A DNA stretch of 64,000 bases, from positions 1-64,000 of the forward strand of contig NZ_JAGGPS010000027.1 in assembly GCF_018613725.1 (NCBI RefSeq). Direction: 5' to 3'. The position numbers and the translations under genes are program-made. Below, piece by piece: positions 40,546 through 48,924 of the stretch. Every line of letters starts with the position of its first letter. Position 1 is the stretch's first letter. Source of the stretch: Hymenobacter sp. ISL-91 (GTDB lineage Bacteria > Bacteroidota > Bacteroidia > Cytophagales > Hymenobacteraceae). Under the pieces are notes generated by a model, which was not told the origin of the DNA, searched no databases, and saw nothing but the letters and a program-made list of their open reading frames with translations.

Positions 40546-40833
40546 ATGATGCTCGGCGAATTTATAGGTGAAATACTCATTGAAGGCCTGCTAGGCTCCC
40601 TCAGCAACGCCGTGAAGGCCAGCATCGGCTTTGTATACCTCTATCTGCGCTACTGGCGGCCGCGGCGGGTGCGCGAGCAGCTGGCCGGGCGCTACGGCGG
40701 CCGCTACGCCACGGCTGGCTCGGCAGTGCTGACGGGACTGCTGCAGGGGCTGGGCGTGGCGCTGCTGCTGGCATTGGCGGCGACGGGGTTGCTGCTGCTG
40801 GGAAAGGCCCTCTGGGCCGCTATCGGGCAGTAA
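40546..40833 (+). CDS. Small two-helix membrane protein of unknown function
   Basis: This 95-aa protein has an amphipathic N-terminal segment (GEFIGEILIEGLLGSLSNAV), a basic middle (RYWRPRRVREQLAGRYGGRY) and a strongly hydrophobic C-terminal helix (LLQGLGVALLLALAATGLLL). It has high-GC codon use like the core genome, unlike the gene before it. No family recognised. Confidence 0.6.
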   Translation: MMLGEFIGEILIEGLLGSLSNAVKASIGFVYLYLRYWRPRRVREQLAGRYGGRYATAGSAVLTGLLQGLGVALLLALAATGLLLLGKALWAAIGQ

Positions 40834-40980
40834 AATGCAGTCGTGCCATTGGCCGCTAACCTGCGGGCGGTGCGAGTGGGACCAGAGCCATAAATGGCTG
40901 TTTTGCGGTGATGGCACCACGGCTGCCACATTCCCGGCCCACGCCGCCCGCCGGCGTTAGAAAACCCCGGCCGCGTTGCC

Positions 40981-40988
40981 TATCTTTG
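40981..40988 (+). promoter_or_regulatory. -7 promoter element (TATCTTTG) of dnaN
   Basis: TATCTTTG fits the TAnnTTTG consensus exactly, 37 bases before the dnaN ATG. A TTAG about 19 bases upstream is a poor -33 candidate. Confidence 0.65.
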
Positions 40989-41025
40989 CCTATTACCCCA
41001 ACTGCCTTCCAACTCAACTCTTCCT

Positions 41026-42150
41026 ATGAAGTTCATCGTCTCGTCTTCCGCCCTGCTCAAGCAGCTCCAGAGCATCAACGGCGTGGTTACGAACAACCCC
41101 GTGGTGCCCATTCTGGAGAACTTTCTCTTTGAAATCGAGGACGGCAAGCTGACGATTACGGCCTCCGACCTGGAGACGAGCATGATGACCGAGCTGCCCG
41201 TGGAAGCCCGCGAAAGCGGCCGCATTGCCGCTCCCGCCCGCATCCTGCTCGATACGCTCAAAAACCTGCCCGACCAGCCCGTTACCTTCACGCTCGACGA
41301 GGAAACCTACAGCATCGAAATTGCCAGCAGCAACGGTCGCTACAAGCTGGCCGGCGAAAACGCCACCGACTTCCCCCGCGTGCCGGTGGTAAAAGGCACG
41401 GCTCCGGTCGAAATGCCTTCTTCGTCGCTGAGCCGGGCCATCAACAAAACTATCTTCGCGGTGAGCACCGACGAGCTGCGCCCGGCCATGACCGGCATTC
41501 TGGTGCAGCTGGCCGACAACCAGGTAACCTTCGTGGCCACCGACGGCCACCGCCTGCTGCGCTACCGCCGCTCCGATGTGGGCGCGGGCCAGACCAGCAA
41601 CATCATCATCCCGCGCAAGGCCTTCAATCTGCTGAAAGGCGCGCTGCCCTCCGAGGCCACGCCCGTGCGCATGGAGTTCAACGCCTCCAACGCCTACTTC
41701 AGCTTCAACCAGATGCGCCTCGTGTGCCGCCTGATTGATGAGCGCTACCCCGATTACGAGAACGTAATTCCGGTCAGCAACCCCAACAAGCTCATCATCA
41801 GCCGCCAGGAGTTGCTGAACTCGGTGAAGCGCATCAGCATCTATTCGAACAAGACCACCCACCAGGTGCGCCTGCGCCTCGCCGGTTCCGAGCTGACGGT
41901 GTCGGCCGAGGACCTCGATTTCAGCAACGAGGCCAACGAGAAGCTGGCTTGCCAGTACGACGGCGAGGACATGGAAATCGGCTTCAACGCCAAGTTCCTG
42001 CAGGAAATGCTCAGCAACATCGACTCGGAGGAAATCACGCTGGAGCTGAGCACGCCCAACCGCGCCGGCCTGCTGATGCCCACCACCCCCGACGACCACG
42101 AAAGCATCCTGATGCTGGTGATGCCCGTGATGCTCAACAACTACGTCTGA
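41026..42150 (+). CDS. dnaN: DNA polymerase III beta subunit (sliding clamp)
   Basis: The 374-aa clamp protein tethers the replicative polymerase to DNA. It shows the three-domain clamp layout, beginning MKFIVSSSALLKQLQSINGV, with FVATDGHRLLRYR in the middle and the C-terminal MPVMLNNYV (usual PMRL position). It is not next to dnaA or recF here, so the location gives no evidence for the origin. It is followed directly by a palindromic repeat and gldC. Confidence 0.97.
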   Translation: MKFIVSSSALLKQLQSINGVVTNNPVVPILENFLFEIEDGKLTITASDLETSMMTELPVEARESGRIAAPARILLDTLKNLPDQPVTFTLDEETYSIEIASSNGRYKLAGENATDFPRVPVVKGTAPVEMPSSSLSRAINKTIFAVSTDELRPAMTGILVQLADNQVTFVATDGHRLLRYRRSDVGAGQTSNIIIPRKAFNLLKGALPSEATPVRMEFNASNAYFSFNQMRLVCRLIDERYPDYENVIPVSNPNKLIISRQELLNSVKRISIYSNKTTHQVRLRLAGSELTVSAEDLDFSNEANEKLACQYDGEDMEIGFNAKFLQEMLSNIDSEEITLELSTPNRAGLLMPTTPDDHESILMLVMPVMLNNYV

Positions 42151-42313
42151 TCACGGATTAGCGCGGATTAGCGCGGATTTCACGGATTTTGTAGATGGGC
42201 CCGTCGAACGACTGTTCCCAGGATACCATTCATGAAATCCATCCGGATTCGTGCTGCTTCGTGACCCGCCTACAAAATCCGTGAAATCCGTTTAAATCCA
42301 CGCTAATCCGTGA
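42151..42313. repeat. CACGGATTAG-type palindromic repeat between dnaN and gldC
   Basis: The left arm 42151-42195 (TCACGGATTAGCGCGGATTA...TTGTAG) and right arm 42270-42313 (CTACAAAATCCGTGAAATCC...AATCCGTGA) pair with few mismatches. The left arm starts on the base after the dnaN stop. The right arm ends on the A of the gldC ATG. The left arm contains a short tandem duplication of GATTAGCGCG. Confidence 0.92.
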
Positions 42314-42651
42314 TGAAGAAATCTGAAATCCGCTTCAGCATTGCCCTCGACGACCAGAAGGTGCCCGAGGCCATCAGTTGGTCGGCCACCGATGCGGGGC
42401 CCGATATCCACTTTGCCAAAGCCATCAACATTGCCCTTTGGGACCGGGACGAGCGGGGCACGATGAAAATCGACCTCTGGACCAAGGATATGCCCGTCGA
42501 TGAGATGAAGCATTTCTACGTCGATACCATCGGCGCCATGGCCGAAAGCGTGCTCACCGCCACCAACGACACAGTAATGGCCACCAAAATGCGCGAGTTG
42601 TGCCGCCAACTCATGGATCATATTGAGGACGAGCAGCAGAAGCAGAAGTAA
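42313..42651 (+). CDS. gldC: Gliding motility protein GldC
   Basis: This 112-aa cytoplasmic protein matches the GldC family: MKKSEIRFSIALDDQKVPE, ISWSATDAG, AINIALWDRDERGTMKIDLW and MPVDEMKHFYVDTIGAM. GldC improves gliding in Flavobacterium but its biochemical role is unknown, and it is present in many non-gliding Bacteroidota. The ATG at 42313 overlaps the end of the upstream palindrome; a GTG three bases earlier is in frame. Confidence 0.9.
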   Translation: MKKSEIRFSIALDDQKVPEAISWSATDAGPDIHFAKAINIALWDRDERGTMKIDLWTKDMPVDEMKHFYVDTIGAMAESVLTATNDTVMATKMRELCRQLMDHIEDEQQKQK

Positions 42652-42695
42652 TTACTCGTTTCGCTACTCGGACATTGGGTTAGCTCAACCAACAC

Positions 42696-42730
42696 AAAAG
42701 CCCCGTCGGCGCACTGCCGACGGGGCTTTT
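42696..42730. terminator. Bidirectional terminator between gldC and the next gene
   Basis: AAAAGCCCCGTCGGC (42696-42710) and GCCGACGGGGCTTTT (42716-42730) form a perfect 15-base stem with a five-base loop and T-rich flanks on both strands, between convergent genes. Confidence 0.92.
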
Positions 42731-42753
42731 GTATTGATTGAGCAATACTACTA

Positions 42754-43260
42754 CTATTTAGCCTTGGTAGCCGTAGCCGGGCCAATGGTAGCGCCCTTGC
42801 TGCTGGCCGGGGCCGGGTCCTTCACCGACTTCACGAAAGCGTCGTTGGTGGTCTGGATGTTATAGTTCATGCTAAATGCGTTGTACTCGCGGCGCGAACC
42901 ATAGTAGTTGCTGTATTGGTCGGTGCTGAGCACCGACTGCAACTCCTTGTCCCGCTCACGGCACACAATGTCGCACTGGTCTTTGATGAGTTTGTCGTTG
43001 CCGGCATTCTGCTGAATGATAGCAATGATACGGGCCTGCTTGTCTTCATTAATGGCCTGAACGCGGGATTTCTGATAGCCGTTCAGGCGCAAGTCACGCG
43101 TCATCTGATACGACAGGTCCTGGGCCCGCTGCTGGCCGGGGCTTAAGCGGGAAGATGGTTTGGTTGCGTCCTGCTTGGTAACCAGCGGAGCCCGCTGCTG
43201 GGCATAAACGCCGAACGAAGTCAGAAGAAGGGCGGAGGCGAGGGCAAGTATCTTTTTCAT
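42754..43260 (-). CDS. Secreted small helical protein (Spy/CpxP-like in appearance)
   Basis: This 168-aa protein has a signal peptide (MKKILALASALLLTSFGVYAQ). The mature helices are rich in Gln, Arg and Asp (QRAQDLSYQMTRDLRLNGYQ and DKELQSVLSTDQYSNYY). Two Cys residues form CDIVC in the middle. The helical pattern and the LSTDQY turn remind me of periplasmic Spy/LTxxQ proteins, but the match is weak. Confidence 0.6.
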   Translation of the reverse strand: MKKILALASALLLTSFGVYAQQRAPLVTKQDATKPSSRLSPGQQRAQDLSYQMTRDLRLNGYQKSRVQAINEDKQARIIAIIQQNAGNDKLIKDQCDIVCRERDKELQSVLSTDQYSNYYGSRREYNAFSMNYNIQTTNDAFVKSVKDPAPASSKGATIGPATATKAK

Positions 43261-43404
43261 CGGGAAAGAATAGCGTGAATAGATGGAATAAGGCCGAAGC
43301 GCTTTTAGCCGGCCGGCCTGTAGGTCGGGGCTTGCCCCATGCTAACGAAAAATGATGCCAGGTAGTTTACTTTGGCGTGTCGCCGCTGCTCCAGCTCCCT
43401 TTAA

Positions 43405-43448
43405 AAATGCGCAGCCCGCGCGGCAGCCGAGGCCGCCGCGCGGGCTGC
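43405..43448 (-). terminator. Terminator of dcd
   Basis: On the minus strand a GCAGCCCGCGCGGC/GCCGCGCGGGCTGC stem is followed by GCATTTTTAA. It lies about 30 bases beyond the dcd stop at 43479. A short piece resembling the GC-rich palindrome family lies further on, near 43320. Confidence 0.8.
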
Positions 43449-43478
43449 ATAAAGTGCCCAGGGTTCAGGTAGGCAGCC

Positions 43479-44015
43479 CTAAAATGTGTTCTTCCACATC
43501 ATCGACTCAACAGGCTTCACGGTGCGCTGATTGTACTTGGCGTTGGGCTTGCTGTTGTAGAGGTTTTCCACCTCACCTTCCACTGTGAAGTAGATGAGCT
43601 GGCCCACTGGCATGCCGTGGTAAATACGCACGGGCATCGACACGCTGATTTCCAGCGTCCAGGTGTTGCAGAAGCCGATGTCGCCCTTGCCGGCGGTGGC
43701 GTGAATGTCGATGCCGAGGCGGCCGACGCTGCTCTTGCCCTCCAGAAACGGTACGTGGGCATGGGTTTCGGTGTACTCCTCGGTTACGCCCAGGTACAGG
43801 GTGCCGGGCTGCAGCACGAAGCCTTCAGCCGGGATTTCGAATACGTCGATTTGGTTGTGCTTGCGGGCGTCGAGTACCGCGTCGCGGTAGGTGGCCAGGT
43901 AGCGGCCCAGGTGCACGTCGTAGGAGTTGGTACCCAGGCAGCTCCGGTCGTAAGGCGCTATTACAATGGTGCCCCGCTCAATTTCGGCAAGAATCTGCTG
44001 GTCGGAAAGAATCAT
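43479..44015 (-). CDS. dcd: dCTP deaminase
   Basis: This 178-aa enzyme deaminates dCTP to dUTP, feeding thymidylate synthesis. It shows MILSDQQILAEIERGTIVI at the start, GTNSYDVHLG, FVLQPGTLYLGVTEE, EGKSSVGRLGIDIHATAG and the catalytic Glu in TWTLEISV. The ATG at 44015 gives the normal N-terminus; the upstream frame (36 codons) is not conserved-looking. It could be dCTP deaminase or a dUMP-forming variant; I favour plain Dcd. Confidence 0.93.
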   Translation of the reverse strand: MILSDQQILAEIERGTIVIAPYDRSCLGTNSYDVHLGRYLATYRDAVLDARKHNQIDVFEIPAEGFVLQPGTLYLGVTEEYTETHAHVPFLEGKSSVGRLGIDIHATAGKGDIGFCNTWTLEISVSMPVRIYHGMPVGQLIYFTVEGEVENLYNSKPNAKYNQRTVKPVESMMWKNTF

Positions 44016-44133
44016 TTTATCAGGTGTAGGTGAAGGGCTGAAAACGGAAAATAGCAGCCAGTTCGGGTGTTGTGCCGCACTTTGGGCGAGGCGCCCGACG
44101 GGCAGACTCTTCCTCCATGCCACGGTTTTTTAA

Positions 44134-45018
44134 TCAGCTTTCCTCTTCCTCTTCGTAGCGGTCTTCGGGCAGAGCCTTCGACGCGGCACGGCGCGGCCGT
44201 TGGGGTTCGGGCTCGTTGTCAGAGTCGGCGTAGGAAGGAGGCAGAAGAGCGTCGAGGCGCTGCTGCAGCGCCGGCGCTACACTGAGCACCAGGTAGAGGA
44301 GCAGCAGAAATGAGCCGATGAGCAGCATGAGGCTCAGGTAATCCATCCAGTCGTGGCGGGCGGGCACATCGAGGGGGCGGGGGCCGGCGTAGGCGGGGGC
44401 CGAGGCTAGGTCGGCTTCGGGCTGAGGGTTCGGGTCTTCGGCTACGGCCGCAGGCCCGCGCAGCGTGGCAGGAGCCGCTCCATCGGCCGCCGGCGGCACG
44501 GCCGCGCCATCGGCCGCCAGCTCGTCGGGGGCGGGGTCCTGGGAGGCATTGAACTGGGCTGCGCTCTGCTTGATAACCCGCTGCAGGGTGCGTACCAGCG
44601 CCACCCGCTCATCGCGGGGTAGCACCCGGATAAAGAACTCGAAGTTGCGGTCGACCAGCAGGCTGTTCAACTGCTTTTCGAACTCTAGCAAATCGGTGCG
44701 GCCTTTCCCAAACCGGCTCTTAAACCGCTCCGATACGCCGTTGTAGTTACGAAACAGCTTTTTAAGGTCGTCGCGGCCGAAGTAAGTGTCGAACTCGGCC
44801 CGGGCCTTGGTAGCGCGCAGGCTCACCGGATATTTAGCGCGGGCAAACGATTTATCGTACACTGTTTCCATCGTCCGGAAGTTCAGCTCGTCGACGGTGC
44901 GGTCGAAGAGTCGTTTGTTGGCAGCAGCCGGATCGGGAGTGGATTGGGCCGCCAGCAGCAGTGGCAGCATAAGGCCCAGCAACAGAAAAAGCAGTGGCAG
45001 CGGGCGAAATCGAAACAT
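44134..45018 (-). CDS. Exported membrane protein of unknown function
   Basis: This 294-aa protein has a signal sequence (PLLFLLLGLMLPLLLAAQ). A helical soluble region at about 30-150 follows (FDRTVDELNFRTMETVYDKS, FGKGRTDLLEFEKQLNSLL), then an Ala/Pro-rich linker, one transmembrane helix (LSLMLLIGSFLLLLYLVLSV, about 227-247) and an acidic tail. No family recognised. The layout suggests a membrane-anchored periplasmic domain with a short cytoplasmic tail. It lies downstream of hemL, separated by a palindrome. Confidence 0.7.
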   Translation of the reverse strand: MFRFRPLPLLFLLLGLMLPLLLAAQSTPDPAAANKRLFDRTVDELNFRTMETVYDKSFARAKYPVSLRATKARAEFDTYFGRDDLKKLFRNYNGVSERFKSRFGKGRTDLLEFEKQLNSLLVDRNFEFFIRVLPRDERVALVRTLQRVIKQSAAQFNASQDPAPDELAADGAAVPPAADGAAPATLRGPAAVAEDPNPQPEADLASAPAYAGPRPLDVPARHDWMDYLSLMLLIGSFLLLLYLVLSVAPALQQRLDALLPPSYADSDNEPEPQRPRRAASKALPEDRYEEEEES

Positions 45019-45077
45019 GTAAGCGCGGTTGATTCGCGCAAAGGTCGGATTTTTCGTGATTAGTTGTTAGCTAAAAA

Positions 45078-45181
45078 AGCGTCATTCAGAGCGGAGCGAA
45101 GAATCTCGCGTGCCACAGTACCTTCTGACGATGGGGGTACTTACTGCACGCGAGATTCTTCGCTTCGCTCTGAATGACGCT
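45078..45181. repeat. GTCATTCAGAGCGGAG-type palindromic repeat
   Basis: The left arm 45078-45112 (AGCGTCATTCAGAGCGGAGC...) and right arm 45147-45181 pair with one mismatch over 35 bases. It lies between hemL and the next minus-strand gene. A short AGCT-family piece (TTGTTAGCTAAAAAAGC) adjoins it at 45064. Confidence 0.92.
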
Positions 45182-45199
45182 CTGTTATAATCTCTAACC

Positions 45200-46531
45200 C
45201 TACAGCCCGTGCGCTTCTATCATCGACTCGCGGCAGGCAGTGAGGTAGCGGTCTACCAGTTCGTCGGTGATGGAGATGCTGATGAACAGGGCTTCGTAGA
45301 GGGCCGGGGCCAGGTAGATGCCACGGTTGAGCATGGCCCGGAAGTAGCGGCCGAACGCCTCCGTATCGGAGGTTTTGGCGTCTTCGAGGTTGGAAACGGG
45401 CTGGTCGGTGAAGAAGACGCTGAACATCGAGCCGACGCGGTTGACGGTGTAGTTCAGCCCCAGGTCGGCGCAGATCTGGCGGGTGCCGTCGGCGAGGCGG
45501 GCCGTGATGCGGTCCAGCTCAGTGTACAGCTCCGGGTGCTCGTGCAGGTAAGTAAGCTGGGCAATGCCGGCGGCCGTAGCAATGGGGTTGCCCGAAAGTG
45601 TGCCCGCCTGATACACCTTGCCGGCCGGAGCCACCTGGTCCATAATATCCTGGCGGCCACCATAAGCCCCCACGGGCATACCGCCACCAATAATTTTGCC
45701 GAGCGTGGTCATATCGGGCACTACACCGAACAGCTCCTGGGCTCCGCCGCGGGCGAGGCGGAAACCGGTCATCACCTCATCAAAAATAAGCACGATGCCG
45801 TGGCGGGTGCATAACTCGCGTAGGCCCTGCAAATAGCCCTCGGCCGGGGCCACAAGGCCCATGTTGCCTACTACCGGCTCTAAAATCAGGGCAGCGACCT
45901 GACCCTCGTTGGCCAGTATCAGCCGCTCGGTAGCTTCCAGGTTGTTGTAGGGGGCAGTAAGGGTATCCAGGGCCACGCCCTGCGTGACGCCGGGCGAATC
46001 GGGCGCGCCGAGCGTGAGGGCCCCCGAGCCGGCAGCAATCAGAAACGAGTCGCCGTGGCCATGGTAGCAGCCTTCGAATTTGATGATTTTGTCGCGCCCC
46101 GTGTAGCCCCGCGCCACCCGAATGGCCGACATAGTGGCTTCGGTGCCCGAATTCACCAGCCGCACCTTCTCAATGCTAGGCACCATTTTCTTGATCAGCT
46201 CGGCCATTTCTACCTCGCGGCGGGTAGGCGCGCCAAACGAAAGCGAGTCGCCGGCAGCAGCTCGCACGGCATCTACCACGAGGTCGGGGGCGTGGCCCAG
46301 AATCATCGGGCCCCAGGAGTTGATGAAGTCGAGGTATTGGTTGCCGTCTACATCCGTCAGCCAGGCCCCTTTGGCCGACTGCATGAACACCGGGTGGCCG
46401 CCCACGGCCCGGAAGGCCCGTACCGGCGAGTTTACACCCCCTGGAATGTGGTGCTGGGCGCGGGTGAAAAGCGTATCGGAGGTGGAGAGGTTGAGAGCGG
46501 GCTGAGTATTGCGTACTGAGTCGGGAGACAT
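45200..46531 (-). CDS. hemL: Glutamate-1-semialdehyde 2,1-aminomutase
   Basis: This PLP enzyme converts glutamate-1-semialdehyde to 5-aminolevulinate in the C5 pathway to heme. The 443-aa product has HHIPGGVNSPVRAFRAVGG near the N-terminus, the PLP lysine in TLGKIIGGGMPVGAYGG, RLVNSGTEATMSAIRVARG and QAGTLSGNPIA. It is a class III aminotransferase of normal length. No other heme genes are near. Confidence 0.96.
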   Translation of the reverse strand: MSPDSVRNTQPALNLSTSDTLFTRAQHHIPGGVNSPVRAFRAVGGHPVFMQSAKGAWLTDVDGNQYLDFINSWGPMILGHAPDLVVDAVRAAAGDSLSFGAPTRREVEMAELIKKMVPSIEKVRLVNSGTEATMSAIRVARGYTGRDKIIKFEGCYHGHGDSFLIAAGSGALTLGAPDSPGVTQGVALDTLTAPYNNLEATERLILANEGQVAALILEPVVGNMGLVAPAEGYLQGLRELCTRHGIVLIFDEVMTGFRLARGGAQELFGVVPDMTTLGKIIGGGMPVGAYGGRQDIMDQVAPAGKVYQAGTLSGNPIATAAGIAQLTYLHEHPELYTELDRITARLADGTRQICADLGLNYTVNRVGSMFSVFFTDQPVSNLEDAKTSDTEAFGRYFRAMLNRGIYLAPALYEALFISISITDELVDRYLTACRESMIEAHGL

Positions 46532-46625
46532 GAGAATTGAAGTAAATGCAGGTTAAAATCAGATTCTTCCAGTTCGAGTAACGGATATATAACTACTCAA
46601 TACCCACTACTCCATACTACCCAAC

Positions 46626-48440
46626 CTACCGGAAGCCCACCGGGTTCAGCACTTCCACTTCGAGTCGTTCAAGCTTGGTGATAGGCACGTACTGGTTGTC
46701 GTGGGCACCGTTGGGGTAGCCAATGCCCTGGAAAACAGCTCCGGACACCGGCCCGCCATTGGCCAACGGCTGCTGGAAAGATGGGCCGTGCTGATGCAAC
46801 TGGCTGCCGAAGTAGTATAGCAGCTCGAAGCCCGTGTAGGCGAATACCGAGGGCGGCAGGTTCAGCTGCTGAATGTATAGCTGGCGCACCCGCCGCACCC
46901 CGGCATTGTTGCGGTCGAGGTACTTGGGGTGGACAAAGTAAATGTCGCGCGAGTCGAGTTGATCGAGGCTGAGGCGGTTATTGTTGAGCCAGGACGCGTA
47001 CGTAATGAGCGGCGGCTTGGCGTTCTGCACCCGCATAGCCGAGAGCGTGAACACGCCAGCCTTGGGGTTGTCCGAAGCCACTACAAGGTGGCCAATGGTC
47101 TTCAGATCGATGCCACCGAAGCCGGCAGCCAGCGTCGTCTCATCATCAGACTTGATGCGGCGCAGCTGCAGCACCTTGCCGCCCAGCGCCTCGTAGGCCT
47201 GCTTATAGGCCACGCCGAAAGCTGTTTCATCATGGGTATCTTCGTAGAGAACCACGGCCGTGCGTGGCCCGCCCAGGCGGGTGTAGGCAAACTGGGCCGC
47301 CTGCCGCGCCTGGGTGGCCGTGCTGGGCTCAAACAGGTAGTGCCAGGCGTTATCCGTTACCAGGCTGCCATCCTGCGAAAGCGGATTGACGACGGCAATC
47401 TGGTGTTGCAGGGCGTACTGGGCCAGTATTTTGGAACCCGACTTATAGATGGGGCCGATGATAAGATCCATGCCGGTGAGCTCGGGCAGCGTGAGTACCT
47501 GCTTAAGCTGTACAGTGTCGGCGCCGGTGTCGTAGGCGAAGAGCTGCACCGGCCGGCCGGCCCGCTGCAGCGAATCCTGGGCTAGGCGCAGGCCGGCATA
47601 CAGGTCGGTTACGAACTGGTTACGGCGGCGCTTCTCCCAGCTGGTGTCGCCGAACTCGAAGGGTAGGAGCACGCCAATGTTGTAGCTGCTTTTTTTGGTG
47701 CCGCCCGGCCGGGGCGTGTAGGTGTTGCGGTCGAGCTTGAAGCGGCTGATGAGCTGGTCGAGCTGGGGCTGGTCGGCGGACGTGTACCAGCCGCCGCTCA
47801 CCAGCTTATCGGCGTAGGCCCGGCCCAGGGCCGCATCTTGCGGGAAGTTCTTTACAAGACCCTGGAACACGGCCTTCTCGCTGATGCGGGGCAGGTACAT
47901 AGCTTCCATGTTGGCCCGCTCAGTTGCCAGCGCGTTGGCGGGCAGTTCGTTGAGCACGGCCAGCGCGTTGGCATAGTCCTGCTGCTCGAACGAAATCTGG
48001 CCCTGCAGAAACAGCGCTTCGGGTAAGCCGCCCCAGCTAGGGTAACGGTTGCGCAGCAGGTTAAGCATCTGCTCGGCCTCGGCCCATTTTTTGGCTCGGC
48101 TGGCCGCTACCGCGTACAGATAAGCGGCTTCGGGAGCCCGCCCGAATTTGGCGGCCGGGAGCGTCAGGGGTTCCAGCTCCTGCATGGCCAGCGCGTAGCG
48201 GCCCTGCTCCACTAAAATCTTCCCGTTTTTGTAGCGCAAATCCTGGTCGGCTGAGCCCAGGCCGGCCGGTGGCGGCAGCATAGTAGCCGTTGTAGCCACC
48301 GCCGTTTTGGCCGTTGCTGGCTTAGCCGCTGCCGGCCCGGCTGGTTTGGCCGCCGGCCGCACCGCCTGGGCGCGCAACGACGGAGCAGCCGCCAGACCGG
48401 CGCAGAGCAGTACCGTGGACAGAAAGGCAGGTAACCTCAT
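46626..48440 (-). CDS. LpoA-like / periplasmic-binding-protein type I protein with TPR region
   Basis: From MRLPAFLSTVLLCAGLAAAP at 48440 the product is 604 aa. It has a signal peptide and an Ala/Lys/Pro-rich stretch. TPR-like helices (about 65-180: YKNGKILVEQGRYALAMQEL, AEQMLNLLRNRYPSWGGLPE) precede a type I periplasmic binding fold (about 265-600: SYNIGVLLPFEFGDTSWEK, IIGPIYKSGSKILAQYALQH, PRTAVVLYEDTHDETAFGVA). That order recalls LpoA, the activator of penicillin-binding protein 1A, and Bacteroidota proteins labelled ABC substrate-binding. The start is supported by a consensus -7 element at 48503-48510, although the frame is open to 48758. Confidence 0.75.
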   Translation of the reverse strand: MRLPAFLSTVLLCAGLAAAPSLRAQAVRPAAKPAGPAAAKPATAKTAVATTATMLPPPAGLGSADQDLRYKNGKILVEQGRYALAMQELEPLTLPAAKFGRAPEAAYLYAVAASRAKKWAEAEQMLNLLRNRYPSWGGLPEALFLQGQISFEQQDYANALAVLNELPANALATERANMEAMYLPRISEKAVFQGLVKNFPQDAALGRAYADKLVSGGWYTSADQPQLDQLISRFKLDRNTYTPRPGGTKKSSYNIGVLLPFEFGDTSWEKRRRNQFVTDLYAGLRLAQDSLQRAGRPVQLFAYDTGADTVQLKQVLTLPELTGMDLIIGPIYKSGSKILAQYALQHQIAVVNPLSQDGSLVTDNAWHYLFEPSTATQARQAAQFAYTRLGGPRTAVVLYEDTHDETAFGVAYKQAYEALGGKVLQLRRIKSDDETTLAAGFGGIDLKTIGHLVVASDNPKAGVFTLSAMRVQNAKPPLITYASWLNNNRLSLDQLDSRDIYFVHPKYLDRNNAGVRRVRQLYIQQLNLPPSVFAYTGFELLYYFGSQLHQHGPSFQQPLANGGPVSGAVFQGIGYPNGAHDNQYVPITKLERLEVEVLNPVGFR

Positions 48441-48502
48441 AGACCGAAAACCAGGGAAAAGCGGAACAACCACGCAAGTCGCTACCAGCGCAGCCTGCGT
48501 AG

Positions 48503-48510
48503 CAAAGGTA
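48503..48510 (-). promoter_or_regulatory. -7 promoter element (TACCTTTG) of the LpoA-like gene
   Basis: On the minus strand TACCTTTG matches TAnnTTTG exactly, 62 bases before the ATG at 48440. This argues that translation starts at 48440 and not at 48758. Confidence 0.6.
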
Positions 48511-48795
48511 CGCAGTTGCGGCCGGGTTGAAACCGGGCTGATGCTGGCTTGGCGGAGGCGCGCGGTGGTTTGCGCCTGGTGCAGCTGCCCTACACGCCCG
48601 GCCTCAGCCGCATTTACCCGCGTAACGGGCGTAGCGTACAGGTAGGAAGCGTTGCTGGGGAAGTGCTCCTGCTTCGGCAGCAAAAGGCCGGGCTGAGGCA
48701 CGTTGTACAGGAACAAAGGATGGCAGGAAGGATGCTTTAATTGAAATTTAAGCTCCATTTAATTCCATCTTAAGCCAGCGGCCAAGCAGGGGAAG

Positions 48796-48803
48796 TACCT
48801 TTG
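48796..48803 (+). promoter_or_regulatory. -7 promoter element (TACCTTTG) upstream of the export operon TetR gene
   Basis: TACCTTTG matches TAnnTTTG exactly, about 120 bases before the ATG at 48925, which leaves a long untranslated leader. I see no obvious TetR operator palindrome. Confidence 0.55.
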
Positions 48804-48924
48804 CAGCAGGTTTTGAAAAGGACAAGCCTTACGGGCAACTTGTTCGGCAGGCGCCGTCTGGTTCCCGGTCTGCTAGTAATGCTATCAAAAACGAGAGTAC
48901 TACCCCTTGCCGTCTCCACAGACA

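Larger units (their letters stand above)
48441..48924. other. 484-base intergenic region with two divergent promoters
   Basis: This region lies between the minus-strand LpoA-like gene and the plus-strand TetR gene. It holds a TAnnTTTG element for each direction (48503-48510 minus, 48796-48803 plus). Between them I see no repeat, RNA gene or convincing frame; the minus-strand frame open to 48758 is an unlikely extension. Confidence 0.5.

Noticed and set aside
41026..42150. Replication origin near dnaN
   Set aside because: No dnaA, recF or cluster of DnaA boxes is visible, and dnaN is often away from the origin in this phylum.
48441..48758. ATG at 48758 as the start of the LpoA-like protein
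   Set aside because: A clear signal peptide starts at 48440 and a consensus -7 element lies at 48503-48510, downstream of that ATG.
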